From the NCBI RefSeq assembly GCF_016656965.1, contig NZ_CP067977.1:1822501-1886500 (forward strand): a DNA stretch of 64,000 bases, written 5' to 3'. The notes below the pieces were generated by a model, which searched no databases, was not told the DNA's origin, and was given only the letters and a program-made list of their open reading frames with translations. Origin of the DNA: Brevundimonas vitisensis. GTDB taxonomy: Bacteria > Pseudomonadota > Alphaproteobacteria > Caulobacterales > Caulobacteraceae. A program made the position numbers and the translations under genes. Below, piece by piece: positions 50,590-61,566 of the stretch; within the stretch, counting starts at the first letter, position 1, and the number at the start of each line of letters is the position of its first letter.

Positions 50590-52011
50590 TCACGCCTGCA
50601 TCGTCCAGCCCTCGACGCCCATGGCCGCCTGTTTGACGGCTTCGGAGCGGGTCGGGTGGGCGTGGCTGGTGCGGGCGATGTCTTCCGAGGCGCCGCCGAA
50701 GGCCATGGCGATACAGGCCTCGCCGATCATCTCGCCCGCCTGGGGCCCCATGATGTGAACGCCCAGGATGCGGTCGGTCACGGCATCGGCCAGGACCTTG
50801 GCATAGCCGTCGGTCTCATGGTTGATCTTGGCGCGGCTGTTGGCGCTGAACGGGAATTTGCCGGACTTGTAGGCGACGCCGTCGGCCTTCAGCTGGTCCT
50901 CGGTCTTGCCGACCCACGCCACCTCGGGGAAGGTATAGACCACGCTGGGCACCAGGTTGTAGTCGACGTGACCGGCCTTGCCCGCGATCAGCTCGATGGC
51001 CGCGACGGCATCCTCTTCCGCCTTGTGGGCCAGCATCGGGCCGGTCGTGACGTCGCCGATCACCCACAGGCCGGGCGCGACCTTGAAGTGGTCGCCCACG
51101 ATCACGCCGCGCTTGTCCGTCTGGACCCCCACGGTCTCCAGCCCCAGACCGGTCGTATAGGGACGACGTCCGATGGCCACCAGGACCACATCCCCGGTCA
51201 GGGTCTCGGCCGCGCCGCCGGCGGCCGGCTCCACGGTCAGCTCGACGCCCGCATCCGTCACCTTCGACCCGGTGACCTTGGAGCCCAGCTTGAAGCTCAT
51301 GCCCTGTTTGGTCAGGGCGCGCTGGAAGGCGGTGGCCAGGTCCGAATCCATGCCCGGCGTGATGCGCGGCAGATATTCCACCACCGTCACCTCGGCCCCC
51401 AGGCGGCGCCAGACCGAGCCCAGCTCCAGGCCGATGATCCCGGCACCGACGACGATCAGCTTTTTCGGCACGGCGGGCAGGGACAGGGCCCCGGTCGAAT
51501 CCACCACCTTGCCCGGCACGAAATCGACGCCCGGCAGGGGCGTGGGCTCCGAACCCGTGGCGATGACGATGTCCTTGGCGCTCAGCGTCGTCTTCGACCC
51601 GTCGGCAGCCTCGACCTCGACGGTGCCGGGGCCCGTGATCCTGCCCTTGCCCTTGATCCAGACGGCCTTGTTCTTCTTGAACAGGAACTCGATCCCCTTG
51701 GTCAGGGCGGTGACGCTCTCGTTCTTGGAGGCATGCATCTGGTCCAGATTGAGCTTGGGCGCGACCTCGATGCCGATCTTGGCGAATTCGGTGTTGGCGG
51801 CCTCGAACATCTCCGAGGCATGCAGCAGGGCCTTGGAGGGCATGCAGCCGACGTTCAGGCAGGTGCCGCCCAGGGTCTCGCGCATCTCGACACAGGCGAC
51901 GCTCAGGCCCAGCTGCCCCGCCCGGATGGCGGCATTGTATCCACCCGGCCCGCCGCCGATGATGACGACGTCATAGGCGGTTGCGGCGGTCTTGGAGGCG
52001 GTGTCGGCCAT
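50590..52011 (-). CDS. lpd: Dihydrolipoyl dehydrogenase (E3)
   Basis: Flavoprotein that reoxidises dihydrolipoamide in 2-oxoacid dehydrogenase complexes and the glycine cleavage system. The 473 residues carry the FAD motif GGGPGGYNAA (about 19-28), redox-active C51-x4-C56 (GGTCLNVGC), the NAD motif VVGAGIIGLELGSV, and the C-terminal His in HAHPTRSEA. I start at ATG 52011 (GAGGAT upstream), leaving out 23 upstream residues. No E1 or E2 genes are adjacent, so it is a stand-alone E3 that may serve the 2-oxoglutarate or branched-chain complexes. Confidence 0.96.
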   Translation of the reverse strand: MADTASKTAATAYDVVIIGGGPGGYNAAIRAGQLGLSVACVEMRETLGGTCLNVGCMPSKALLHASEMFEAANTEFAKIGIEVAPKLNLDQMHASKNESVTALTKGIEFLFKKNKAVWIKGKGRITGPGTVEVEAADGSKTTLSAKDIVIATGSEPTPLPGVDFVPGKVVDSTGALSLPAVPKKLIVVGAGIIGLELGSVWRRLGAEVTVVEYLPRITPGMDSDLATAFQRALTKQGMSFKLGSKVTGSKVTDAGVELTVEPAAGGAAETLTGDVVLVAIGRRPYTTGLGLETVGVQTDKRGVIVGDHFKVAPGLWVIGDVTTGPMLAHKAEEDAVAAIELIAGKAGHVDYNLVPSVVYTFPEVAWVGKTEDQLKADGVAYKSGKFPFSANSRAKINHETDGYAKVLADAVTDRILGVHIMGPQAGEMIGEACIAMAFGGASEDIARTSHAHPTRSEAVKQAAMGVEGWTMQA

Positions 52012-52120
52012 GAAATCCTCGGGCATAGGTCGCGGGGGAGGCGAGCGGCCGGACCCTAGCGTTCCATCCGCCGGAATCAACCGTCCAGGTTCTGTCTGGG
52101 CCTCATATGGGGACGAAGGC

Positions 52121-52627
52121 TCAGGCCGCGAGTCGGCCCGGGATGCGGACGCGGCGCCTTCGACGGCTCGCGACGAAGACCAGCACCCCGATCAGGACCA
52201 GAACCCCCAGCACCAGCCAGGTCGGATCAATGCCTAGGCTGGACGACACCTCGCCCGGCAAACTCATCGGTCCGGCATCCTGCGCCTGAAAGTCGCCCGG
52301 CTTGCCAGACCTAGCCGCCACGTCCGGCGCGCCCGACCGGCCCTGGTCGATGGCCAGTCTCAGCACCGCATCGGCCACGAACCCCAGGAAATAGGCCACC
52401 GCCGCGCGCGGATTGCCCGCCCCCAGCATCAGGGCCGCGACCAGATAAAGCACCGCCGCCCCGATCCACAGGGCCGCCACCGGAATGCCGAACGGCCCCC
52501 CACTCTCAAGACCTGGGCCCTCCAGCGACAGGCCCGTCCCGTCCAGCAGCGGCGACAGCAGCGGCCAGGCCAGCCAGCCCGCATAGCCCATGACGGCCAG
52601 GATCAGCACGAAACGCAGGATCTTCAT
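52121..52627 (-). CDS. Hypothetical membrane protein
   Basis: A 168-residue protein I do not recognise. Three hydrophobic segments are visible: about 2-22 (an N-terminal anchor), 48-75 (two close helices or one long one, VAALWIGAAVLYLVAALMLGA), and 135-155 (TWLVLGVLVLIGVLVFVAS) followed by RRRRRVR, a strong cytoplasmic anchor. A Gly/Ser/Asp-rich loop lies between. ATG 52627 has GGAGG seven bases upstream; a GTG directly before it is the alternative. It diverges from the HerA-like gene. Confidence 0.72.
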   Translation of the reverse strand: MKILRFVLILAVMGYAGWLAWPLLSPLLDGTGLSLEGPGLESGGPFGIPVAALWIGAAVLYLVAALMLGAGNPRAAVAYFLGFVADAVLRLAIDQGRSGAPDVAARSGKPGDFQAQDAGPMSLPGEVSSSLGIDPTWLVLGVLVLIGVLVFVASRRRRRVRIPGRLAA

Positions 52628-52756
52628 CACGCCACCTCCGATGATCGCCCCTCCTATACACGGTTAACGGCCCTGCCCACAGATCGCCGGTCGGCCGGGC
52701 TGGAGCGGCGCAGCCGGCTCGGCTAATCAGGGTCTGTCACCGGAGAGCCCCCAACC

Positions 52757-54321
<1,565 letters not shown>

Positions 54322-54325
<4 letters not shown>

Positions 54326-54786
54326 ACAATCCATGGCTTGAGGGGATGCTGATCGCGTTTCCGTTTCTTTGGATCGGCGGTCTGATCGCGGCTTCAGTCG
54401 CCTACCGCCTAAGTGCGGATAAACCCATTTTTCCGCGCGTCCCGAAGAACTCTCCGTTCAAGGAAAGAGCGGCTTCCGGATGGAACGACGGGAGTTTTCT
54501 TGGTCGGCTCGGCGGTGCCAATAACTGCCTGATCGTGGTCGTCACGGACCGGGCCCTGATCGTCAGCCCTTTTTTCCCGTTCAACCTGATGTTTCTGCCA
54601 GAGCTTTTGGGCCTCGAACTCTCGGTTCCGCTGTCGAATATACGGCGGGTAGAGGTTCACCGTCGGCTTTTGCGGTCATCGCTAATAGTCGAAACAAGCG
54701 ACGGTAGGCGGATCGGCCTTCATCTGCGGGAGCCCGAAGCCTTTCAGGCCGCCCTAAAGAGGACAGGGTCCGCTTCCCGCTCCTAA
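54322..54786 (+). CDS. Hypothetical protein with one membrane helix and a PH-like domain
   Basis: A 154-residue protein not recognised as a named family. Residues 7-28 ([22 protein letters not shown]) form a membrane helix. The rest alternates strands ([51 protein letters not shown]) and ends in a helix, EAFQAALKR, the pattern of bacterial PH-like domains. The ATG overlaps the HerA-like stop (ATGA). Base composition drops sharply here (codons such as TTT, ATA, CTA appear), so it may be a recent arrival. Confidence 0.75.
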
Positions 54787-54821
54787 CCATATCCAGCACG
54801 TCCGGTGCCGTTCTGAGGGCG

Positions 54822-54875
54822 AACGTCCGCTGCCCGGCTATATCCTAATGCCTGCTCCCGACCCGTTGCGGACTT
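54822..54875. repeat. GTCCGC/GCGGAC repeat, interrupted copy
   Basis: AACGTCCGC at 54822-54830 and ACCCGTTGCGGACTT at 54861-54875, about 30 bases apart, correspond to the two halves of the compact copy at 55183-55212. It overlaps the last base of the small gene at 54875-55150. Confidence 0.65.
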
Positions 54876-55150
54876 TACGGCAAGAGACCGCGATCCGAGA
54901 CGTCCTCGCCGTCCAGCCATCGCTGTAGCCTCAAACGCTGACCACGACCGTATGCCTCGTCCTTCCGCCGGATGTCAGGGTCATCGAGGTAGTGGTAGGC
55001 AACTTCGTGCGGGAAAGGGGGCTCCTTCCCCTTCCTTAGTCTCCCGATTAGCTCCAAGCACAGTCGGTCGACAGAAACCCAGTCTATTGGGCTTGCCTCT
55101 TCTTTCGCGAGGATCGCGCGCAGGTGGGACCTCAGTTCCTCGAGGGTCAT
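54875..55150 (-). CDS. Hypothetical 91-residue protein
   Basis: A soluble, charged protein with predicted helices (MTLEELRSHLRAILAKEE, WVSVDRLCLELIGRLRKG) and an acidic/basic tail ending RGLLP. It has normal amino-acid composition and a coherent start, so I take it as a real gene, but no family is recognised. It is lower in GC than the core genes and lies between two copies of the GTCCGC repeat, with the stop TAA at the inner edge of one copy. The only gene in this patch on the minus strand. Confidence 0.65.
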   Translation of the reverse strand: MTLEELRSHLRAILAKEEASPIDWVSVDRLCLELIGRLRKGKEPPFPHEVAYHYLDDPDIRRKDEAYGRGQRLRLQRWLDGEDVSDRGLLP

Positions 55151-55182
55151 TGCGTCAACTTAGTGGAAGGCTGCGTCTCGGC

Positions 55183-55212
55183 AACGTCCGCTTTCCACCC
55201 GTTGCGGACATT
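55183..55212. repeat. GTCCGC/GCGGAC repeat, compact copy
   Basis: A 30-base element, AACGTCCGC, then TTTCCACCCGTT, then GCGGACATT. The arms pair as GTCCGC/GCGGAC. Elements with this wording are scattered through many sphingomonad and caulobacter-group genomes as far as I recall. It lies just upstream of the 91-residue gene. The rest of 55213-55376 shows no gene. Confidence 0.7.
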
Positions 55213-55376
55213 CGCACCGTCCTGCTGTCAGAGGTTAGTGCCGGGCGTCCTCCGGCAGGAAACGGAGGAGCCCAGGAGCCGGGCCAGCCGCCCGCGCTCC
55301 GCACGTTTCGGCTGCGGGCCGAAGCGGGCTTTGGCCTGTCCGGTGCCTTTCAGGATGACGGTCGATGACCGCCGGT

Positions 55377-56564
55377 TCAGCCCCTCGGCACCAGCCGCCA
55401 CATCCGCAAGGGATGGCGTACGGCACCCGCCTCCAGCCCGGCGGCCTCGCCTCGGCCCAGATAGAGGTCGGCGCGGACCGGGCCGCGGATGGCCGACCCG
55501 GTGTCCAGGGCCATGACCAGGCCGTGGTAACTGGCCCGCGCCCCGATCAGATTGCCGCCCTCGGCCTGGATCCACACCAGATCGCCATAGGTCCAGCTGG
55601 CCGGATCGACCGCGATGGCGCGGCGCGCGGGCAGGGGGATGCCCGCCGCCCCTGCGGGATGGCCCCCGTCATCGGGATCGGCCCGGAAGAAGATATAGCG
55701 GGGGTTCAGGGCGGTGACGGCGCGGGCCTCAGCCCCCCTGTGGTCGGCCAGCCAGGCGCGGATCGCCTCGCCCGAGGTGCCGTTGGGGGGCAGCAGCCCC
55801 TGCTGGGCCATTGGGGTGGCGATGCCTCGGAACGGTCGTCCGTTGTCGGCGGCATAGGCGGCCCGGACACGGCCTCCGTCCTCGAACGTCAGATAGCCCG
55901 ACCCCTGAATCTGCATGAAGAACAGGTCTTCGGCCTTCATCCAGCCCAGAACGGCGGACGGCGGCGGGCCCGCTTCGATGGCGGCGCGTTCCGGATAGGG
56001 ACCGGTGGTGCCGTCGGGCCGGACCTGGACCACCCCCTGGGGCGTGCGGCTCAGATCGGCAGGCGCCGCCAGGATCGGGGTGTCGAATACTGCATCGGCG
56101 ACGCGTCGGGCGGCGTATTCGGGTGCGAAATAAGCGGTCAGCCGACCCGGACTGCCGTCCGCCGTGCGGGCTTCCACGACGATGAACTGGGTCTCGAGGA
56201 AGTCGCGGGCCTCGCTCGGGCTGACGGGTCCGGCGGCAGCCAGAGCCCGGCCGCGGGCACAGACAGTCCGGCCCGCCGCATCGCGCGCCGCGCCGCATCC
56301 GGCCAGATAGGCATGGAAGGCGGCGAAATGGTCTTCCTGATCCCAGCCGGGCAGGGCGGCGGGGCTGTCCCCCTGGACCGCGGGCGTTTGCGGCCTCACC
56401 GGCGGCGGGGCCTGTGTCTGCGGCGGTGCCACCGGACCGATGGGGGAGGGCGAGGAGGGCGGGACCGTCCCCGCACACCCGGCCAGGACCAGGCCGAGCG
56501 CCCCGATCAGCCACGACTGTCTGACCGCCACCTCGGGTTGCATCCCGCGGCGGCCGCCGATCAT
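55377..56564 (-). CDS. mltA: Membrane-bound lytic murein transglycosylase A
   Basis: Lipoprotein that cleaves peptidoglycan glycan strands, giving 1,6-anhydromuropeptides. From ATG 56564 it is 395 residues: signal with lipobox LAGC, a Pro-rich linker, the MltA barrel (about 110-300, with LTAYFAPEYAARR and the SGYLTFEDG region) and the C-terminal 3D domain carrying the catalytic Asp (ALDTGSAIRGPVRADLYLG). The ATG overlaps the stop of the Tim44-like gene by four bases. The second Met (56543) is an alternative start nearer the signal. Confidence 0.93.
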   Translation of the reverse strand: MIGGRRGMQPEVAVRQSWLIGALGLVLAGCAGTVPPSSPSPIGPVAPPQTQAPPPVRPQTPAVQGDSPAALPGWDQEDHFAAFHAYLAGCGAARDAAGRTVCARGRALAAAGPVSPSEARDFLETQFIVVEARTADGSPGRLTAYFAPEYAARRVADAVFDTPILAAPADLSRTPQGVVQVRPDGTTGPYPERAAIEAGPPPSAVLGWMKAEDLFFMQIQGSGYLTFEDGGRVRAAYAADNGRPFRGIATPMAQQGLLPPNGTSGEAIRAWLADHRGAEARAVTALNPRYIFFRADPDDGGHPAGAAGIPLPARRAIAVDPASWTYGDLVWIQAEGGNLIGARASYHGLVMALDTGSAIRGPVRADLYLGRGEAAGLEAGAVRHPLRMWRLVPRG

Positions 56565-57199
56565 GCGGTGGCGGGCTCGACGCGGGCCAGGACCCAGTTC
56601 GGGTCGCTGGAACCCAGCGTCCGCTCGAACGTCCACTGCTCGGCCGTGCGGCGTTCCTCGATCCGCTCTTCGGTGCTGCCCTCGGCCGTGATCCGGCTGC
56701 GGATCTCGGCCAGGAAGCGGACGCGGGCCGTGGCCTTGTCGCCGGCGGCGTCGGCCATTTCCAAGTCGGCACGCGGCGGATGGACGAACTCGACCACCTC
56801 GGTCTCGCCCCGCGTCTCGCGGGCAGCCATGCCGTGCTCGAAGGAGGCCATGACGGGGCCGCTGAGCAGAGGCGTCAGGGTCGGGCGATCACCGCTGGCA
56901 TAGCCGCGCACGATGGTCTCATAGGCTTGGCGCGCTCCCTCCAGAAAGCGGTGGGGGTCAAACGCCGGGTCGCGGGCCTTCAGGCCGGCGATGGCGGCCT
57001 GGGTCGCGGCGTCCAGCACCGGCAGCTTGCGCTCGGGTTCGGCGGTCGCCGGATTGGGGCCGACCAGGGGCGGCTTGGCGCGGGCATCGTCCTCGGGTTG
57101 GCGACCCACCTTCTTGCCCAGCACATTATACAGCTGGAACAGCACAAAGGCGGCGATGGCGGCGAAGATGACGAGCTGGAACTGAACCGGCACGGGCAT
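56561..57199 (-). CDS. Tim44-like domain membrane protein
   Basis: A 212-residue protein anchored by one N-terminal helix (FQLVIFAAIAAFVLFQLYNVLG), followed by a charged linker and a C-terminal Tim44-like domain (about 85-212, with ARQAYETIVRGYASGD and EQWTFERTLGSSDPNWVLARVE). Alphaproteobacterial homologues of this type (TimA) are related to the mitochondrial import motor subunit; their bacterial role is not settled. I start at ATG 57199. The longer frame to 57271 reads as Pro/Arg-rich non-conserved sequence. It is coupled to mltA and divergent from secB. Confidence 0.9.
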   Translation of the reverse strand: MPVPVQFQLVIFAAIAAFVLFQLYNVLGKKVGRQPEDDARAKPPLVGPNPATAEPERKLPVLDAATQAAIAGLKARDPAFDPHRFLEGARQAYETIVRGYASGDRPTLTPLLSGPVMASFEHGMAARETRGETEVVEFVHPPRADLEMADAAGDKATARVRFLAEIRSRITAEGSTEERIEERRTAEQWTFERTLGSSDPNWVLARVEPATA

Positions 57200-57420
57200 A
57201 CCTGACTGGCGCGAAGGACGCGGAGGACTTGGATTAGGGGCTGATATAGGGGGACGCAAGGCACGGCGCACCGTCCAACGCGCGTCAGGCGAACCGGAAT
57301 CCGCCCGGTGCGGCGATTTGCGCGGCGTTGCCCCGTCCGGGAGCCCATGCTAGTCGCCGCGCCTCAATCGCGGTGCCGCAGGCGGTGCCCGACCCACATC
57401 ACAGATCCGGCCGCGCCCTC

Positions 57421-57930
57421 ATGACCGACACCACCACCCCCGCCGACGCCCCCTCCAACGGTGCTGTCCAGGGCACGCCGCCCACGCCGGGCTTCCGCAT
57501 CCTGGTCCAGTATGTCCGCGACCTGTCGTTCGAGAACCCCAAGGCCCCTGAAAGCCTGCGCGTCGAGGGCAAGCCGGCCATCGACCTGGGTGTCGAGATG
57601 AACGCCCAGGGCCGCCCCGATGGTCTGTTCGAAGTGGACCTGAAGCTGTCGATCAAGGCCACGGCCGAGACGACCCCGGTCTTCCATGTCGAACTGGTCT
57701 ATGGCGGCCTGTTCCAGCTGACCGGCGTGGCCGAGAAGGACATCGAGCCGATGCTGCTGATCGAATGTCCGCGCTATCTGTTCCCCTTCGCCCGCGAAGT
57801 GGTGGCCAAGGCGACGGCGGACGGCGGCTTCTATCCGCCCTTCATGATGGACCCGATCGATTTCGCCGGCATCTATGCGCAGCGCCAGGCCCAGATCGCC
57901 CGCGCGCCGAACGAGGTCGGCCAGGCCTGA
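57421..57930 (+). CDS. secB: Protein-export chaperone SecB
   Basis: Cytosolic tetrameric chaperone that keeps preproteins unfolded and delivers them to SecA. The 169 residues contain the SecB core ([20 protein letters not shown] ... [20 protein letters not shown]) and the [17 protein letters not shown] end. The N-terminal 20 residues are a Thr/Ala/Pro-rich extension. ATG 57421 gives the usual length; the frame is open upstream without conserved sequence. It lies opposite the divergent Tim44-like gene and converges on dnaQ. Confidence 0.97.
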   Translation: MTDTTTPADAPSNGAVQGTPPTPGFRILVQYVRDLSFENPKAPESLRVEGKPAIDLGVEMNAQGRPDGLFEVDLKLSIKATAETTPVFHVELVYGGLFQLTGVAEKDIEPMLLIECPRYLFPFAREVVAKATADGGFYPPFMMDPIDFAGIYAQRQAQIARAPNEVGQA

Positions 57931-57955
57931 GCCGGGGGGCGGCGCTAGAGGCCCC

Positions 57956-58660
57956 TCAGGTCTCTACGCCATAGGCTGCCCACAGAGACCGGTCCTTCAG
58001 CACCTTGGACAAAAGGGCGACATGGGCCAGGCGCTCCGCTTCGGTCGATCGCGGTTCAAGGGGCCGGGGACGGGGTCCATAGCCGCCCGCGGCGACGGTC
58101 TCGGCCGTGGTCGGTCCCCGCACCGCCGACAGGTCCAGGGCCCGGGCCTTGCCCCCGCGAAGCTCCAGATAGACCTCGGCCAGCAGGCGGGCATCGATCA
58201 GCGCCCCGTGCAGGGTCCGCTCGGTCAGGGAAATCTTGAACCGGCGGCACAGGGCATCCAGCGAGTTGGCCATGCCCGGAAACCGCTTCTGCGCCAGGGC
58301 CAGGGTGTCGATCCACCGGCTGGCGGGCAGAACGGCATGGCGGCAAAGTCCGCACTCATGGTCGATGAAACCCCGGTCGAAGGCCGCATTGTGGGCGATG
58401 ATCGGCGCATCGCCGATAAAGGCCATCAGATCGCCCACGACCTCGCGGAATTTGGGCGCGCCCCGCACCTTGGCGTCGGTAATGCCGTGCACCCGGATCG
58501 CATCGGGATCGATCAGCCGCTCGGGGTCCACAAAGCTGTGAAAGGTCCGTCCGGTCGGGATCAGATCCTCGATCTCGATACAGCCGACCTCGATCAGCCG
58601 GTGCCCCTGTTTCGGGTCGATGCCGGTGGTTTCGGTATCCAGAACGATCTCGCGGGCCAT
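57956..58660 (-). CDS. dnaQ: DNA polymerase III epsilon subunit (3'-5' exonuclease)
   Basis: Proofreading exonuclease of the replicative polymerase. The 234 residues have the DEDDh set: D8-T-E10 in VLDTETTG, D95-like Asp in HNAAFDRGF, and H and D in HGALIDARLLAEVY. The short tail after residue 185 would bind the alpha subunit. It is the last gene of the leftward ppsR-maf-aroE-coaE-dnaQ unit next to the origin, five bases after coaE. Confidence 0.97.
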   Translation of the reverse strand: MAREIVLDTETTGIDPKQGHRLIEVGCIEIEDLIPTGRTFHSFVDPERLIDPDAIRVHGITDAKVRGAPKFREVVGDLMAFIGDAPIIAHNAAFDRGFIDHECGLCRHAVLPASRWIDTLALAQKRFPGMANSLDALCRRFKISLTERTLHGALIDARLLAEVYLELRGGKARALDLSAVRGPTTAETVAAGGYGPRPRPLEPRSTEAERLAHVALLSKVLKDRSLWAAYGVET

Positions 58661-58665
58661 GGTCC

Positions 58666-59286
58666 CTAGTGCTCTGCTTCGCGCGGAGACGTCCAGCCCG
58701 GGGCCAGAACCGTCCCCACGATTTCGCGCACCCGCGTCCGCGCAGCCTCCATCCCCTGGCCGGTATCGACGATGAAGTCGGCCCGGCGGCGTTTCTCGGC
58801 GTCCGGGACCTGTCGCGCCAGGATCGCCTCGAACCGTTCGCGGGTCATGCCGGGCCGGGCCAGGACGCGCTCGGCCTGAACCTCGGGCGGGGCCGTCACC
58901 ACCACCACCGCATGGACCGATCGCTCGCCCCCCGTTTCGAACAACAGGGGAATATCCAGCACGGCCAGTTTCACGCCGGCGGCAGCGGCTGCCTGCAGCT
59001 GCTGCATCCGGCCCATGGCGACCAGAGGATGGACGATCGCCTCCAGCCGGGCAAAGGCTGCCGGATCGCTGCCGAGCGCCGCCGCCAGACGGGTGCGGTC
59101 CACCGCGCCCTCGCTGACCACGCCGGGAAAGGCCGCATCGATCGGCGCGACCGCCGCCCCGCCCGGCGCATACAGGGCATGAACCGCCTCGTCCGCATTC
59201 CAGACCACTGCCCCCATCTCGGCGAACAGGGCGGCGGTGGTCGACTTGCCCATGCCGATCGACCCGGTCAGGCCCAGCAGGATCAT
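58666..59286 (-). CDS. coaE: Dephospho-CoA kinase
   Basis: Last step of coenzyme A synthesis: phosphorylates the 3'-OH of dephospho-CoA. The 206-residue P-loop kinase starts [21 protein letters not shown], with the Walker A GSIGMGKS. The lid and CoA region include [19 protein letters not shown], and [11 protein letters not shown] matches the family end. Its start overlaps the aroE stop by four bases (ATGA). aroE-coaE-dnaQ is a conserved alphaproteobacterial order. Confidence 0.96.
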   Translation of the reverse strand: MILLGLTGSIGMGKSTTAALFAEMGAVVWNADEAVHALYAPGGAAVAPIDAAFPGVVSEGAVDRTRLAAALGSDPAAFARLEAIVHPLVAMGRMQQLQAAAAAGVKLAVLDIPLLFETGGERSVHAVVVVTAPPEVQAERVLARPGMTRERFEAILARQVPDAEKRRRADFIVDTGQGMEAARTRVREIVGTVLAPGWTSPREAEH

Positions 59287-60116
59287 CCCCGGTCCTCCAG
59301 AAAGGTCAGCGCCCGCGATCGGACATCGATATCGGGCACATCCACGCCGAACAGGGCCCGGAAGGAGGGCCGGGCCTGACCAATCAGCATGGCCAGCCCA
59401 TCCACACCGGTCAGACCCCGGGCCCGGCCCGCCGCCAGAAAGGCCGTCTCGAGGGGGCGATAGGTCATATCCATCAGCACGGCCCCGGCTTTCAGTCCGT
59501 CCAGAGCGATCGTCGGCGGCACGCTGAGCGCATTGACGACCAGATCGGCCTGGCCAAGGGCCGCATCGCCGATGCGGACCGGACGATCCGGCGTGGACAG
59601 GTCCTCGGCCATGGCCAGAGCCGTGGCCTCGGTGCGGTTGATGATCCAGACCTCGGCCCCGGCCTGCGACAGGGCGACCACGGCAGCGCGCGCCGCGCCA
59701 CCGGCCCCCAGGACCACCGCCGTCGCGTCGTCCAGAGTCAGGGCCGGAGCCTGTTCCGCCAGGGCCAGGACCAGGCCTTCGCCATCGGTGCTGTCCGCCG
59801 TGATCCGGCCGTCCTCGAACACCAGCAGATTGGCCGATCCACAGGCCCGTGCCGTGGGCAGGACGTCATCGGCACAGGCCAGGGCCCGCGCCTTGAACGG
59901 GGCGGTGACATTGAGGCCCCGGATCAGTCCCGCCCGCCCGGCCGCGATCAGGGTATCGAACCCGGCCTCGTCCTGCGGCGCAAAGGGCACATAGGCGGCA
60001 TCCAGGCCCGCCGCGGCGATCCAGGCATTGTGCAGCAGCGGGCTCAGCGACTGGGCGATCGGACGCCCGGTCACGCCGGCCACGACCGCAGCCCCGCTGA
60101 TCGCGCGCCCGGTCAC
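59283..60116 (-). CDS. aroE: Shikimate dehydrogenase (NADP+)
   Basis: Reduces 3-dehydroshikimate in aromatic amino acid synthesis. The 277 residues include the shikimate site (SLSPLLHN and GLNVTAPFK with the catalytic Lys), the NADP motif [10 protein letters not shown], and the NRT basic patch for NADPH. I start at GTG 60116, giving a GTGA overlap with the maf stop. The longer frame adds 15 residues without conserved sequence. Confidence 0.95.
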   Translation of the reverse strand: MTGRAISGAAVVAGVTGRPIAQSLSPLLHNAWIAAAGLDAAYVPFAPQDEAGFDTLIAAGRAGLIRGLNVTAPFKARALACADDVLPTARACGSANLLVFEDGRITADSTDGEGLVLALAEQAPALTLDDATAVVLGAGGAARAAVVALSQAGAEVWIINRTEATALAMAEDLSTPDRPVRIGDAALGQADLVVNALSVPPTIALDGLKAGAVLMDMTYRPLETAFLAAGRARGLTGVDGLAMLIGQARPSFRALFGVDVPDIDVRSRALTFLEDRG

Positions 60117-60700
60117 GAGGCGATTGCCCCGGCGCGGCGCAGGGCCGCCAGAAGCGACCACAGCGGCAGACCAAGGACCGTGAAATAATCCCCATCGACC
60201 CGGTCGAACAGCTGGGCGCCCAGACCCTCCAGCCGATAGGCCCCGACACAGGCCAGAAGCGCCTCGCCCTCGGTCGCCAGATAGGTGTCCAGGAACGGGT
60301 CGGAGATGTCGCGCATCACCATGGTCGCGGTCTCGACACCCGACCAGACCACCGCGCCGTCGCGCACCAGTGCCGCTCCCGAATGCAGGGTGTGGGATCG
60401 TCCGCGCATCTGGCTCAGTCGCTGACGGGCCTCATCGAGGGACCGGGCCTTGGAGATCAGGCCGCCGTCGAAGGCTAGGGTCTGGTCGCCGCCGATGACC
60501 CAGGCGCCCGGCATGGAGGCGGAAACCGCCAGGGCCTTGGCCTCGGCCAGGCGGCAGGCCAGTTCCGCCGGATCGGCGCCGGGCGTCTTCAGCGCGGCCT
60601 CGTCCACGTCGGAGGTCTGGACGGTGAACACCAGTCCCGCATCGGCCAGCATGGCCCGCCGGGCCGCACTACCGGAAGCCAGAACAAGCGGGCCGCTCAC
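60113..60700 (-). CDS. maf: Maf family nucleotide pyrophosphatase
   Basis: Hydrolyses non-canonical or modified nucleoside triphosphates to monophosphates; linked to septum control in some bacteria. The 195 residues begin VLASGSAARRAMLADAGLVF (the Maf signature S/T-x-S-x-x-R) and hold GADQTLAFDG-like GGDQTLAFDG and the SRSLDEARQRLSQMRGRSH helix. The start is GTG 60700, overlapping the ppsR stop (GTGA). Whether it is the YhdE or YceF type is not resolved. Confidence 0.95.
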   Translation of the reverse strand: MSGPLVLASGSAARRAMLADAGLVFTVQTSDVDEAALKTPGADPAELACRLAEAKALAVSASMPGAWVIGGDQTLAFDGGLISKARSLDEARQRLSQMRGRSHTLHSGAALVRDGAVVWSGVETATMVMRDISDPFLDTYLATEGEALLACVGAYRLEGLGAQLFDRVDGDYFTVLGLPLWSLLAALRRAGAIAS

Positions 60701-61566
60701 CAGCTCGTCCCCAGGCGGTGGGTCCGCCGCTCGCTCAACAGATTGACGATGGCCGCCGCCGTTTCCTCGACCGAGCGGCGTGTCACGTCGATCACCGGCC
60801 AGCCGCGCCGTTCGAACGCCCGCCGGGCCTTGACGGTCTCTTCACGCACCGCGTCATGATCGACATAGTTGGAGGCCCGGTTGGCGTTCAGCCCGTCCAG
60901 CCTGTTCTTCCTGATCTGCACCAGGCGATCGGGCGAGACCGTCAGTCCCACCACGAGCGGGTTGCGAAGGGCCACCAGCCGCTCGCCGTCCTCCTGTCCC
61001 GGCACCAGGGGCACATTCGCCGCGCGGATGCCCCGGTGCGCCAGATAGATACAGGTCGGAGTCTTTGACGTGCGGCTGACCCCGCACAGCACGACATCGG
61101 CACTTTCCAGCTGCTCGGCCGTCCCCTGACCGTCGTCATGGGCCATGGCATAGTCCAGGGCCGCGATGCGGTTGAAATATTCATGGTCCAGCGCGTGCTG
61201 CGCCCCGACCCGCGTCGACAGCGCCGCGCCCAGATAGCGGGACAGCGCCCCGACCAGGGGATCCAGGGCCCCAATCTGCGGCATGTCCAGCCGCCGGCAG
61301 CCTTCCTCCAGCTGTTCGCGCAGTTCGCGATCGACCAGGGTGTGCAGAACGACCCCCGGCGCCGCCGCCACCTCTTCCAGCACCCGGTCCAGCTGTTTGG
61401 ACGACCGGACCAGGGCATAGATGTGCTCGATGGGAATGACCCCGTCGAAACGGGCCACTACCGCCTTGGCCATGGCGTTCAGGGTTTCCCCGGTCGAATC
61501 CGAAACCAGGTGGACGTGGAAATAGGTGGCCAGCCTGTGGGCTCCGGGCGGACGGGCAGGGCTCAT
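60697..61566 (-). CDS. ppsR: Pyruvate, phosphate dikinase regulatory-type protein (PPSR/RP001 family)
   Basis: A bifunctional ADP-dependent kinase and phosphorylase family that switches pyruvate-phosphate dikinase or PEP synthase on and off. The 289 residues begin THVHLVSDSTGETL-like (YFHVHLVSDSTGETLN) and contain the P-loop GVSRTSKTPTCIYLAHRG. I start at ATG 61566; the longer frame to 61635 would run into the origin region. In C. crescentus the gene on this side of the origin was named RP001, the same family. First gene of the leftward cluster. Confidence 0.93.
   Translation of the reverse strand: MSPARPPGAHRLATYFHVHLVSDSTGETLNAMAKAVVARFDGVIPIEHIYALVRSSKQLDRVLEEVAAAPGVVLHTLVDRELREQLEEGCRRLDMPQIGALDPLVGALSRYLGAALSTRVGAQHALDHEYFNRIAALDYAMAHDDGQGTAEQLESADVVLCGVSRTSKTPTCIYLAHRGIRAANVPLVPGQEDGERLVALRNPLVVGLTVSPDRLVQIRKNRLDGLNANRASNYVDHDAVREETVKARRAFERRGWPVIDVTRRSVEETAAAIVNLLSERRTHRLGTSW

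Noticed and set aside
55213..55376. Small open frames between the compact repeat and mltA.
   Set aside because: They read through the repeat and overlap the mltA 3' end antisense; no ribosome site or conserved sequence.
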